In this document: piece by piece, positions 1-7,539 of the stretch
Position numbering within the stretch: the stretch's first letter is position 1
How the letters are laid out: each line of letters begins with the position of its first letter
Assembly (NCBI GenBank): GCA_964528035.1
Contig: CAZGQY010000015.1
Location: forward strand, 1-39,834
Reading direction: 5' to 3'
Source of the DNA: CAZGQY01 sp964528035
GTDB lineage: Bacteria; Pseudomonadota; Gammaproteobacteria; Methylococcales; UBA1147
Length of the DNA: 39,834 bases
Translations under genes and position numbers: made by a program
Notes under the pieces: model-generated
Database searches by the model: none
Told to the model about the DNA's origin: nothing
Seen by the model: only the letters and a program-made list of their open reading frames with translations

Positions 1-80
1 TACGCAACTGTTGCTACAACGCAGAAGACGGACAATAAGACAAGTCAAGATTCGTGTATTATTGAATCCTCGCTCCTTAG
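1..80. repeat. Right half of a dispersed palindromic repeat, cut by the window edge
   Basis: Positions 1-80 match 8375-8454 at about 75 of 80 bases in the same orientation, counted by eye. The second copy is the right part of a 168 bp near-palindrome, so this is probably the right arm of another full element whose left arm lies outside the window. It ends 111 bases before the next gene. No coding capacity is visible. Confidence 0.85.
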
Positions 81-191
81 CGCACCTTTTGTACTTTTTA
101 TCGTCGTAATCGATCGGCGGCTAATTCACATTACGGTGATTAATATCTAAAGTTTTTAGTTGGAAATATGAGTTTTTAGAAGGAATATTCA

Positions 192-794
192 GTGAGTTCA
201 GGGTTTGACGCCAGAAACAGATCTTCTACGAGCGTTCGCAGAGTCTCTCGTAAGGTTCTAATATTTTGTTTTTCAAGTGCACTATTGGTTGCAGTGTGCA
301 TTGCACTGGTTTTAGGGCTTCAATTACGCATATATTTTAAAGATGTACAGACCTTGTCAGCGTCATTGGCGCTACGTACTCAGGAAGTGGTGCAATTGAA
401 AGAGACTATAACGGAGATGAACAACGAGGTCGCTTCATTGGTCGAATCTAAATTTCCTCATTTGACGGCGCTTTCCCTGGATCAGGTGATATCTATTGAT
501 AAAGATTATGTGAAAAACATTGTCTTTACTGTTGCAGGACGAAACGAAGAAAAGCAATACGAATACAAGATAGTATTTGAGAATAGAACAAATGGATCAT
601 TAGAACCTAATGTATTCATTCTCTTTTACGACCGGGTTGGTATGCAGTTGGGGGTATCTGAGCCAGTTTTAAATGGTGATAAGGAGAGAATAAGTACCGT
701 TCTTGAGAGTCAGGAAATAAAATCTTATTTAGGCATGATAGAGGTGACAGACGGGGAGAAACCCGCCTACTTTATGATTCGATTTAACCAGTAA
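192..794 (+). CDS. Uncharacterised single-pass membrane protein with coiled coil
   Basis: This is a 200-residue protein of no family I recognise. It has a basic N-terminal tail (about residues 1-21), one hydrophobic segment at about 22-44, then a likely coiled coil at about 50-85. The C-terminal domain of about 110 residues is probably a beta-rich extracytoplasmic domain. The basic N-terminus followed by one membrane segment suggests an N-in, C-out bitopic inner-membrane protein. Translation starts at GTG, with the purine-rich AGAAGGA just upstream at a normal distance. The overall plan (short cytoplasmic tail, TM, coiled coil, beta domain) resembles the DUF6776-type protein at 9654-10409, but I see no clear sequence similarity. 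It stands alone, with 223 bases to the next gene, which is convergent. Confidence 0.7.
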   Translation: MSSGFDARNRSSTSVRRVSRKVLIFCFSSALLVAVCIALVLGLQLRIYFKDVQTLSASLALRTQEVVQLKETITEMNNEVASLVESKFPHLTALSLDQVISIDKDYVKNIVFTVAGRNEEKQYEYKIVFENRTNGSLEPNVFILFYDRVGMQLGVSEPVLNGDKERISTVLESQEIKSYLGMIEVTDGEKPAYFMIRFNQ

Positions 795-1017
795 TAGTTC
801 TGTGGTGAGTATTCTGTCAATATAGAAGCGATAGAATTATAGTGGCTTGAATTGGACAGGAAGCTGAGTAATGGATCGGCCCGGATAGAGAGTCGTCGCA
901 AGGAAAAATAGTATTGAGGGATTTACCAATGAAACCTGGCGAATATTGACTATCTATTTTTCAAAAAAAGCCAAAATTGACTTATTTGCAGTTGGTTTCC
1001 TCTGATGGCCACCTAAA

Positions 1018-1329
1018 TTATGGGATAGTTGTCTGAGCTGAGTCACTGCGTCCTTTGTTATCCAACCATTTGACTTTGACTAAGTCGCCTGTCACACCAT
1101 TTTTAAAGCGAAAGGAAAAATACGGGTTTTTGGAAATGCCTGGGCCTAGTTTACAGCGCGCAATGTTTTGCCCGTTGTGTTCTACCACTAGCATTACAAT
1201 GTAATCGGCAGGTATTAGTTTGTTGTCCTTTTTATTGATGCGTCTACCGGTTTCCATTGGGTGCGTAATCAGAGTACGCACCAGTGTCGTGCCTTCGAAT
1301 TGCTTTAAGCGTATTTTGATGCTGGACAT
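1018..1329 (-). CDS. soxZ: SoxZ, sulfur-carrier complex subunit
   Basis: This 103-residue protein matches SoxZ in length and sequence. The N-terminus has the typical IKIRLKQFEG-type opening, followed by HPMETG near residue 23 and an Ig-like beta sandwich ending in a WLDNKG-type strand. SoxZ pairs with SoxY in the periplasm. The heterodimer carries sulfur intermediates on the SoxY C-terminal cysteine during thiosulfate oxidation. SoxZ itself has no signal peptide here, as usual, and would be exported with SoxY through the Tat pathway. It lies 18 bases downstream of soxY and is the last gene of a leftward run thiD-thiE-soxY-soxZ. No soxA, soxX, soxB or soxCD is present in the window. Confidence 0.92.
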   Translation of the reverse strand: MSSIKIRLKQFEGTTLVRTLITHPMETGRRINKKDNKLIPADYIVMLVVEHNGQNIARCKLGPGISKNPYFSFRFKNGVTGDLVKVKWLDNKGRSDSAQTTIP

Positions 1330-1347
1330 TATGAAAACACTGGAAAA

Positions 1348-1818
1348 TTATTCGCCACAACCACCAACAGTAACTTTTACATATTGTCGGGTTGTATAAA
1401 GGTTCTGATCGGCTTTGATGATTACAATAATATTACCACTGGCTGCCATTTTTATTCGGGCCTGCACGATAGGTTCGGTTACTGGGCTCAATTCGAATTG
1501 AGCTACCAGTGGAATAGGATTTTTTTCTGAAAAGACTGCAATGGATTGGGTTTTAGTGAGGCTGCTTTTTATTGATAGAGGCACTATTGCACCATTTTCA
1601 GCTATTTTTGGAGCAACGAGGCGAATTTTGTTGCTGGGTATGATTTTTAAGTCGCGACTGATGGTTGCTATTGCGTCTTCAATATTTGTTTCACGAAAAA
1701 CTGGCTCGATCGCTGCTGCTTTCAATAACTCTGGAGAAATCAGTCCTGCACTGGCAGCCAGACCAGTGAGGCTATAAGACAGGCTGTTTTTGATAAAAGT
1801 CCTTCGGTTTTGCAGCAT
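1348..1818 (-). CDS. soxY: SoxY, sulfur-carrier protein with Tat signal
   Basis: I place the start at the ATG at 1818 (156 residues). The upstream in-frame start at 1866 is a TTG and would bury the signal peptide. From 1818 the protein opens with a twin-arginine motif (NRRTFIK) and a hydrophobic stretch, a typical Tat signal. The mature part is a SoxY beta sandwich and ends VTVGGCGE. SoxY normally ends in GGCGG, whose cysteine binds the sulfane or sulfonate intermediate through a flexible tail. The cysteine is kept here but the last glycine is glutamate. The gene sits just downstream of thiE (52 bases between CDSs) and 18 bases before soxZ, so it is probably co-transcribed with both. The partner enzymes are not nearby, so a full Sox thiosulfate pathway cannot be claimed. 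Confidence 0.9.
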   Translation of the reverse strand: MLQNRRTFIKNSLSYSLTGLAASAGLISPELLKAAAIEPVFRETNIEDAIATISRDLKIIPSNKIRLVAPKIAENGAIVPLSIKSSLTKTQSIAVFSEKNPIPLVAQFELSPVTEPIVQARIKMAASGNIIVIIKADQNLYTTRQYVKVTVGGCGE

Positions 1819-1870
1819 GGGCTGTCCCTGGATCGATATTAATTTGAATGGACTGTATTCAATCAATCAA

Positions 1871-2488
1871 TTAAGTAAATAGTTCATTATATGCGATGGC
1901 GGCTGCTTTGGGGTCGCGCTGTCCAAAAATACCATTAATCACTGCCAGAACATTGGCTCCTGCGTCCAGCAGAGCTTTTCCATTTATCGGTGTTATACCT
2001 CCGATAGCGACTATAGGGATTCTAAGTTTTCTATTGGATAGGACATCCATATTTGCTGAAGTTGCATCGGGTTTGCTGATTGATGGATAAAACCGACCGA
2101 ATGCAACGTAAGAAGCCCCCAGGTTTTGTGCCTGTATCGCCGCTTCGATTGAGTTATAGCATGAGACCCCGATGATTGCTTTATCTCCGAGCAGTTCCCT
2201 GGCACACTGAATGCTGCTGTCGAATCGGCCAATATGAACTCCGTCGGCACCAATACTACGACAGAGTTCAATATTATCGTTAACGATTAATGGAACCTTG
2301 GCCTCATGACAGACTGAAAGCAATTTTTGCGATAGATTAATATTTACAGCGGTTTGTTTATCGCGATATTGAATAGCTTTAGCGCCGCCTGCTATAGCGG
2401 ATTGCACTGCGTCAATCAGATCTGATCCCGGCCAGTTTGCCGAATCCGTGATCGCGTATAAACCCTGTGTCGGAAAAGGATGCTTCAT
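1871..2488 (-). CDS. thiE: Thiamine-phosphate synthase ThiE
   Basis: ThiE joins hydroxymethylpyrimidine diphosphate to thiazole phosphate, giving thiamine phosphate and pyrophosphate. The 205-residue length is normal for the family. Visible signatures of the (beta/alpha)8 barrel, in order, are AIQYRDK (diphosphate binding), VNDN, GVHIG, IGVSCYN, VAFGRFYPS and the phosphate-binding IPIVAIGGI near residue 160. The start codon overlaps the thiD stop in an ATGA arrangement, so translation is probably coupled. ThiD makes the substrate of ThiE, which fits the pairing. Other thiamine genes (thiC, thiG, thiS) are not in the window. Confidence 0.95.
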   Translation of the reverse strand: MKHPFPTQGLYAITDSANWPGSDLIDAVQSAIAGGAKAIQYRDKQTAVNINLSQKLLSVCHEAKVPLIVNDNIELCRSIGADGVHIGRFDSSIQCARELLGDKAIIGVSCYNSIEAAIQAQNLGASYVAFGRFYPSISKPDATSANMDVLSNRKLRIPIVAIGGITPINGKALLDAGANVLAVINGIFGQRDPKAAAIAYNELFT

Positions 2489-3306
2489 TTTTTTCGCCGT
2501 TTATGGAGTCGATTTGGAACAAATTGCCCTTTGCCTGGCTGATAACCCGCATTCAAATTTTGCCAGGTTAGTGACTGGGCCTCAGTTACCGCTGTACGGG
2601 TATCGATCCCGCAGGCAAGCAAACTGGCAATATGAGCAGCCAATGTACAACCAGATCCATGGTAACTGTGGGGTAGACGTTCCCAGGTATTTTGGGTTAT
2701 TTGATTGTGGCTAAAAAACAGTGTGTTTATTACCCTCGGTGTATTTTCCTCTGTCCCGGTAATTAATACATAAAGACACCCCAGGGAAATTAAATATTGG
2801 CCACAGTTGTTCAAAGTTTCCTGGTTTTCAGACAGTCTTTGTGCTTCTTTGAAATTAGGTGTAATAATTGTTGTGAGGGGTATTAGTTTAGATCTCATTT
2901 CCTCGATGATATGCGAATTCGCCAGATTTAGGCCACCTCCGGAAGCGAGTACCGGATCCAGTACTACTGGAATGAGTGGATATTCTTCAAGAAAAAGACA
3001 TAGGGTTTGCAGGATCTCCACTGAACCGATTAATCCAATCTTTATGCACTGGATATTAATATCGGTGACTAAGGTTCGCAATTGCTGCAGGATTCTTTCA
3101 GCGGGTTGAGGAAAAACTTGCTTCACATTTTCAGTGTTCTGCTCAGTGAGGCATGTGATGACGCTACAGGGATGGCATCCGTGGCTCAAAAATACTTCAA
3201 TATCTGCCTGAATACCGGCTCCGCCGCAGGGGTCGTGTCCGGATATGGTTAATACGGTGGGATAAGGGTTAGACATAGTATTGTTGATAACGGGAATTTT
3301 CTGCAT
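2485..3306 (-). CDS. thiD: HMP/HMP-phosphate kinase ThiD
   Basis: ThiD phosphorylates hydroxymethylpyrimidine twice to give the diphosphate used by ThiE. The protein is 273 residues, a ribokinase-fold enzyme. The substrate and glycine-rich loop SGHDPCGGAGIQAD sits at residues 22-35, and the anion-hole and catalytic-base segment HGSGCTLAA begins at 216. A basic tail (HKRRKK) ends the protein. A second in-frame ATG at residue 11 (position 3276) is an equally good start, since neither has a clear ribosome binding site. It is the first gene of the leftward thiD-thiE-soxY-soxZ run. I looked for a TPP riboswitch in the upstream 220 bases and did not see its conserved segments. Confidence 0.93.
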   Translation of the reverse strand: MQKIPVINNTMSNPYPTVLTISGHDPCGGAGIQADIEVFLSHGCHPCSVITCLTEQNTENVKQVFPQPAERILQQLRTLVTDINIQCIKIGLIGSVEILQTLCLFLEEYPLIPVVLDPVLASGGGLNLANSHIIEEMRSKLIPLTTIITPNFKEAQRLSENQETLNNCGQYLISLGCLYVLITGTEENTPRVINTLFFSHNQITQNTWERLPHSYHGSGCTLAAHIASLLACGIDTRTAVTEAQSLTWQNLNAGYQPGKGQFVPNRLHKRRKK

Positions 3307-3526
3307 TTATTTTAAAAGAATGAACCTACGCAGTAAATTGGCTATACGGAGTGCAAATCTTTGATACCTGAGGATAGACGAATGCTTTCCTGTAATTTTT
3401 GTGGCATAACAATTGAGGTAGAAGAGATGTTTTGTATCTGCCTGGTTAATTAGGGTGCGTAGTTGAAGATACAGAATATCATGGAGTAATATTGGGCTCT
3501 GTCCATTAGTGATGGAAGTCAGACAA

Positions 3527-3715
3527 ATGATTTATGTTTGTGTTTTGTGTGGATTTACCTATCAGCCCGCAAAAGGATTGCCCGAAGATGAGATACTTCC
3601 TGCAACAGCCTGGGAGAATATGCCGCGAAACTGGTGTTGTCCGGACTGTGGTGGAACAAGGGAAAATTTTGATGGTTTAGCCATTGATAATTTTGTGCCG
3701 GACAATTGTGAATAA
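3527..3715 (+). CDS. Rubredoxin-like small iron protein
   Basis: This 62-residue protein carries two CxxCG knuckles, CVLCG near residues 5-9 and CPDCGG near 37-42. This is the four-cysteine iron site of rubredoxin. The segment NMPRNWCCPDCG corresponds to the conserved DLPxxWxCPxCG region. Rubredoxins carry single electrons in the cytoplasm, for example to alkane hydroxylases or oxygen-detoxifying flavoproteins. I chose the ATG at 3527, with GGAAG 8 bases upstream. A GTG at 3509 would add only six residues that rubredoxins lack. The segment between the two knuckles departs from the usual YDPxxGD sequence, so this is a divergent member. The partner enzyme is not evident; the next gene is a DUF5063-type protein. 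Confidence 0.85.
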   Translation: MIYVCVLCGFTYQPAKGLPEDEILPATAWENMPRNWCCPDCGGTRENFDGLAIDNFVPDNCE

Positions 3716-3869
3716 GCCTGTAGATATCTGGCAGGTCAATAGAATAATGGCCCTGACACAATGGCTGCTAATTTAAGTTAACCCCCTTCTTTTAACTGGG
3801 AGCTTGACGTATTTCTGTCATTACAGATCACCATGAAAACGGTCTGGATGGCTAACGTCTCCGGGTTAA

Positions 3870-4430
3870 TTGGCTATACTTAATTTCGACGAACCAAATA
3901 TAGGTTACTCGGATTTTAAAGTAAAGTACGTGTCAGAACATTTTAAACAGTTAAAGGTTATGGAAAAAGCGGCAATAGAATACTGCCTGGTAATCGAGAA
4001 TCTTGCCACTTATCGAGGTGAACAATGGCTTGCTGAAATCGGTGGTGTATTGCCTCAGATTCAAAAATCAATGACTCAGTACGATGATCCGAATATAGAA
4101 TACGGCTTCTTTTCTTTACCTGATTTGGAAGACCGATTTAAGATGTATTGTATGTTGAAGGATCGGCTGGGTAGCTACGATGAATATTGGCTGCATTACG
4201 ATCAGCAATCGGTGGTTGGTGAGATGTCCGGAAGTTTGGCTTCTGATTTTTCCGATATATATTTCGAGTTAAAACGTGGTTTGAATTTGCTACAAATCGA
4301 GGGTACATCGAGTGCGGATGTTTTCAGTTTGTGGCAGACTGGGTTTATTTTGTATTGGGGTGAGCAATTAATGAGCGCGCAGCGTCATCTATCGACAATA
4401 TTGGCAACGATTAAGCGCCAGTTGCAATAA
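3870..4430 (+). CDS. DUF5063-type protein of unknown function
   Basis: This is a 186-residue soluble, mostly helical protein. The segment with SLASDFSDIYFELKRGL and the later tryptophan-rich LYWGEQLMSAQRHL resemble what I recall of the DUF5063 family, which has no known function. No signal peptide or membrane segment is visible. The start is uncertain. The longest frame begins with TTG at 3870 and lacks a good ribosome binding site. A GTG at 3930 and an ATG at 3960 are alternatives that keep most of the domain. It lies 154 bases after the rubredoxin in the same direction and is followed by a good terminator-like hairpin, so it ends its transcript. Confidence 0.7.
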   Translation: MAILNFDEPNIGYSDFKVKYVSEHFKQLKVMEKAAIEYCLVIENLATYRGEQWLAEIGGVLPQIQKSMTQYDDPNIEYGFFSLPDLEDRFKMYCMLKDRLGSYDEYWLHYDQQSVVGEMSGSLASDFSDIYFELKRGLNLLQIEGTSSADVFSLWQTGFILYWGEQLMSAQRHLSTILATIKRQLQ

Positions 4431-4453
4431 ACCACGCTTCGTGATTCTTACAA

Positions 4454-4478
4454 ACAGAACTATAGTTCTGTCTTTTTA
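4454..4478 (+). terminator. Probable rho-independent terminator
   Basis: An 18-base perfect palindrome, ACAGAACTATAGTTCTGT, is followed by CTTTTTAG, 23 bases after the stop of the DUF5063-type gene. The loop is tight (TATA), but the stem plus T run is the classic intrinsic terminator pattern. Confidence 0.65.
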
Positions 4479-4671
4479 GTCCAAAACATTCCAGCTATTA
4501 CCTGTTGCTGGAAATAAACTCAGGAATATAACACGGGTCAAACCTAGGATATGCCTGTTTTTTCTAATTGTTTTCAAATAGCCCTGCGGTTCTCTTATTT
4601 TTAAAAATATGTGTTCAAAATCTGTTTTCGATCATAGAGCAACCCGTTGTGGACAAATCCTTTGTATTTTT

Positions 4672-5238
4672 ATGGCCCATATTGACCGTGGAGAAACATC
4701 CCAACTATTTAAATATGGCAAAGTAAACTGGATTATTGTTTTACTCATATCTGTATTATCGGGCTGCGGTGGCAATGAGACTGTAAAAGAGTCGAGTACC
4801 ATTAGGGTAAATCCGGCTCCATCGATCAAGGTCGAAGAATATTCCACCTCCAAACCCGTGCCAACTTCGTTACGCAATACCGTGTTAAAGGCTGCTTTGG
4901 ATCAAATGGGTCGCCGCTACCGTTGGGGAGGAAGGTCGCCCGCTAAGGGTTTTGATTGCAGCGGACTCGCCTATTACAGCCATTTAAAGGCAGGCATTCA
5001 GCTACCCAGAAGATCGCGGGATCAATTGTCCTCGGCGAAAAGAGTCAAGTTAAGTAATATTCAGGCGGGTGACCTTTTGTTTTTTAAAATCCGCTCGAAT
5101 GCGAGCCATGTAGGGATTTATCTGGGTGGGCGTGAATTTATCCATTCGCCATCATCAGGGAAACGCGTAGCTCGCCAGTCTTTGGATGCTGAATACTGGC
5201 GATCCAGACTCTATGCGGCAGGAAATTATTATCCATAG
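4672..5238 (+). CDS. NlpC/P60 cell-wall peptidase lipoprotein
   Basis: This is a probable outer- or inner-membrane-anchored murein endopeptidase of the NlpC/P60 family, which cuts peptide bonds in peptidoglycan stems. A hydrophobic stretch ends in the lipobox VLSGC. After a linker the catalytic domain shows the nucleophile in GFDCSG, the base in ASHVGIYLG and the third polar residue in EFIHSPS, so the triad looks intact. I use the ATG at 4672 (188 residues), which gives a short N-region before the signal helix. An ATG at 4609 would add 21 residues and make that region unusually long. Neither start has a clear ribosome binding site. It is convergent with hemJ. Confidence 0.88.
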   Translation: MAHIDRGETSQLFKYGKVNWIIVLLISVLSGCGGNETVKESSTIRVNPAPSIKVEEYSTSKPVPTSLRNTVLKAALDQMGRRYRWGGRSPAKGFDCSGLAYYSHLKAGIQLPRRSRDQLSSAKRVKLSNIQAGDLLFFKIRSNASHVGIYLGGREFIHSPSSGKRVARQSLDAEYWRSRLYAAGNYYP

Positions 5239-5260
5239 ATTGTGCAAGTATTCGCACAAT
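5239..5260. terminator. Hairpin between convergent genes, possible bidirectional terminator
   Basis: ATTGTGC (5239-5245) and GCACAAT (5254-5260) form a perfect 7 bp stem with an 8-base loop, placed exactly between the stop codons of the NlpC/P60 gene and hemJ. There is no T run on either side, so termination would be weak or rho-assisted. Confidence 0.4.
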
Positions 5261-5682
5261 TAGAATGGCTTGACGGTCGCTAAAATTACAATGGCAACCA
5301 GGAATAGAACGGGTATTTCATTAAGCCATCTGAAATACACATGTGTGCGGTTATTGCAGTCACGTTTAAACTGTCGAAGGCAGTGTCCGCAATACAAATG
5401 ATAAGCCAGCAATATTAGTATGAGTCCCAATTTGACATGTAACCAACCGGATTGTCCATACATCGACCAGGCATAGTCATATAACATCCAGCCACCGAAC
5501 AGTAAGGTAAGCAGCATTCCGGGTGTCATAATGCCGAAGTATAATTTACGCTCCATAATTTTGAAACGCTCAATACTGATTGGGTCATTACTCATGGAAT
5601 GGTAAACAAATAGTCTCGGGAGATAAAACAGCCCGGCAAACCAGGTTACCATGAAAATCAAATGAAGAGCTTTTAACCACAT
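5260..5682 (-). CDS. hemJ: HemJ-type protoporphyrinogen IX oxidase, membrane protein
   Basis: HemJ oxidises protoporphyrinogen IX to protoporphyrin IX in the inner membrane, the next-to-last step of heme synthesis in bacteria lacking HemG or HemY. The 140 residues form four hydrophobic helices. The first helix carries the signature LKALHLIF with TWFAGLFYLPRLFVYH, including the conserved histidine, and the protein ends in the hydrophobic IVILATVKPF. Length and order match the family. Its start codon overlaps the stop of the upstream thioredoxin-like gene by one base, so it is the last gene of a leftward operon with that gene and a CLC channel. It could be labelled CopD-family or UPF0093 in other annotations. 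Confidence 0.85.
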   Translation of the reverse strand: MWLKALHLIFMVTWFAGLFYLPRLFVYHSMSNDPISIERFKIMERKLYFGIMTPGMLLTLLFGGWMLYDYAWSMYGQSGWLHVKLGLILILLAYHLYCGHCLRQFKRDCNNRTHVYFRWLNEIPVLFLVAIVILATVKPF

Positions 5683-6191
5683 CAGCTTTGCTTGTGCAGC
5701 ATGATTTTTTCAATACGCGATTTAAGATTCGGTAAATCCAGAGAACCCATGGTTTTTAGTTCAATGCGACTATCGTTACCGAGTAAAAAATAAGCGGGCG
5801 TTAGTCTTACTTTATCAAAAGTGGTGGCCATGGACTTGTCTAAATCCAGTGCCACCATGTAAGGGATATGGTAGTTGCCAACTGCATTAACTACTCTGTT
5901 TGGTGGGTCGTAGTGCATGCTAAATGCGATCATTTTCAATCCTTTTGGTTCATAATCGTTGTAGAGCTTGATCAAATCGGGTATTGCCCGGATGCAACTG
6001 GGACAGGTTGTTGCCCAAAATATAACCAGTACAGGGTGACCCTTCCATGAATGAATGTTGATGGTTTCGCCTTGTAGAGTGGTAAACTCAGATTCCGGGA
6101 TTAATTTCTGAGAATTGAGTGACATAAATCCTGAAAAAATGAATATAAGCACTATCGTCAGGCCGAGGTGATGGTATAACTTGAGTTTCAT
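5682..6191 (-). CDS. Membrane-anchored TlpA-like thioredoxin
   Basis: This 169-residue protein has an N-terminal hydrophobic helix (about residues 8-24), a signal anchor that places the rest in the periplasm. A thioredoxin fold of the TlpA/ResA type follows. The redox motif is CPSC in FWATTCPSC (around residues 58-67), and the cis-proline is in LTPAYFL. Such proteins reduce disulfides in periplasmic apoproteins, often for cytochrome maturation. Its start overlaps the CLC stop by 4 bases (ATGA) and its stop overlaps the hemJ start by one base, so the three genes are translationally coupled. Placement beside hemJ hints at heme or cytochrome work, but this is inference. Confidence 0.85.
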   Translation of the reverse strand: MKLKLYHHLGLTIVLIFIFSGFMSLNSQKLIPESEFTTLQGETINIHSWKGHPVLVIFWATTCPSCIRAIPDLIKLYNDYEPKGLKMIAFSMHYDPPNRVVNAVGNYHIPYMVALDLDKSMATTFDKVRLTPAYFLLGNDSRIELKTMGSLDLPNLKSRIEKIMLHKQS

Positions 6192-7507
6192 ATGTCAGTG
6201 GTAGTTACGTTCGGGGACTGAATTTTAGTGTCTTCAGGTTTTCTGTAGGCGTCGCATAACGCGCGGTATAACGGAATTGGGCAAATGAGTTTAGATGTCC
6301 CTGTCGCAAAAAATGCAGCGGCCATCAATGGTATTGCCATTTCATGAGTATCGGTAATTTCCATTACGATGACAAATGACGTAATCGGTGATTGTAACAT
6401 TCCCGAAAAATATGCCGTCATGCTGAGTAGAATCATCGCTGCTGCGGGAGCAATTGGAAACCAAAGTGCCAGATCGTTTCCCAGTGCGGCTCCGGTAGCA
6501 AGCGAGGGTACAAAGATACCGCTGGGTATTCCACTGATGACTGTGGCGAAAGTGCTAAACATTTTGGTGATCGGGTATCCCGGGTTTAATGCAGCTGTTC
6601 CCTGCAGGATGCTTTTGGTTTCTTCATAGCCGGTGCCGAAGGTTGTTCCATTACTAATAAATCCAGCCAGGGAGATAATCAGGCCAGCGAAAAATGCGAT
6701 TACCCATATTTGATGACTTTTAGTAGCTAAATATTTTTTTGCCTGAATGACCATAACACTAAAAATTGCACCCATTAATCCACCCGTTATGCCGCAAACA
6801 GGGATTGCGATCCAGCTCTTGTCACGTGGTAATATAAATGACCGGTCTTCAAAAAATATATATACATCGAGTACTGCGTATGCGGTGACACCTGCAAAAA
6901 TAATGGCGGTTAATACCAGACTACTGATGCGTTCTTCCAGAGCCCTGCCCATTTCCTCAATCGCGAAGACGATTCCTGCAAGTGGTGCGCTGAACATAGC
7001 AGCGAAGCCAGCTGCACTGCCGGCTAGAATGAGTCCTCGTTCGAGGTAGTGTGGAGGAAAACGTATGGCTTTTCCTAGTGAAGTCATTATTGATGCACCT
7101 ATTTGAACAGAGGGGCCACCAAGTCCTACAGACGCACCTGACAATAGTCCCATGATTGGTAGTAACATCTTTCCAATAGCGATTTTTATTGATACCAGTT
7201 TTACTCGTTCAGCAAGATTCGCACTCATATCCAGGGCGGTTTTTACCTGTGGTATTCCACTGCCTTCCGAGCCTGGAAAAAATCTGAATGTTAACCAGGC
7301 CGTGAAAGCAAGCCCTAGTGGCGGTACAAATAAACAGGGCCAGGGATAGTCTTTAAATACCTGACGGAAATATTCGCTTGCCCATTCGCTCAGCATGGTT
7401 AAACAGACGATTAATCCACCCACCAGGATAGCGCCCGCCCAGAATACCAGTCGTTGCTTCCACGCGATAAGAGAAAGCAATGGATGATTCGATATAGGAA
7501 ATTTCAA
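6188..7507 (-). CDS. CLC-family chloride channel lacking the gating glutamate
   Basis: This 439-residue polytopic protein has the CLC signatures in order: GSGIP at residues 82-86 (central chloride-coordinating Ser83), the GREGP-equivalent segment at 128-132, PLAGIVFAIEEM, GIFVPSLATG, and a C-terminal PLYRAL with the inner tyrosine. In GREGP the glutamate is the external gate of CLC proton/chloride antiporters. Here the segment reads GLGGP, so Gly130 replaces it. Loss of this side chain is known to turn antiporters into passive chloride conductors, so a channel-like function is likely. The inner glutamate position in FAIEEM appears kept. It has no CBS domains. It is the first gene of a tightly overlapping leftward operon with the thioredoxin-like protein and hemJ. 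Confidence 0.9.
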   Translation of the reverse strand: MKFPISNHPLLSLIAWKQRLVFWAGAILVGGLIVCLTMLSEWASEYFRQVFKDYPWPCLFVPPLGLAFTAWLTFRFFPGSEGSGIPQVKTALDMSANLAERVKLVSIKIAIGKMLLPIMGLLSGASVGLGGPSVQIGASIMTSLGKAIRFPPHYLERGLILAGSAAGFAAMFSAPLAGIVFAIEEMGRALEERISSLVLTAIIFAGVTAYAVLDVYIFFEDRSFILPRDKSWIAIPVCGITGGLMGAIFSVMVIQAKKYLATKSHQIWVIAFFAGLIISLAGFISNGTTFGTGYEETKSILQGTAALNPGYPITKMFSTFATVISGIPSGIFVPSLATGAALGNDLALWFPIAPAAAMILLSMTAYFSGMLQSPITSFVIVMEITDTHEMAIPLMAAAFFATGTSKLICPIPLYRALCDAYRKPEDTKIQSPNVTTTDI

Positions 7508-7539
7508 TGTAATAAAATAGTTGGTGGCTTGATATTCGC

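Noticed and set aside
3307..3508. Possible TPP riboswitch upstream of thiD
   Set aside because: I read the reverse strand for the conserved CUGAGA and following segments and did not find them in a usable arrangement.
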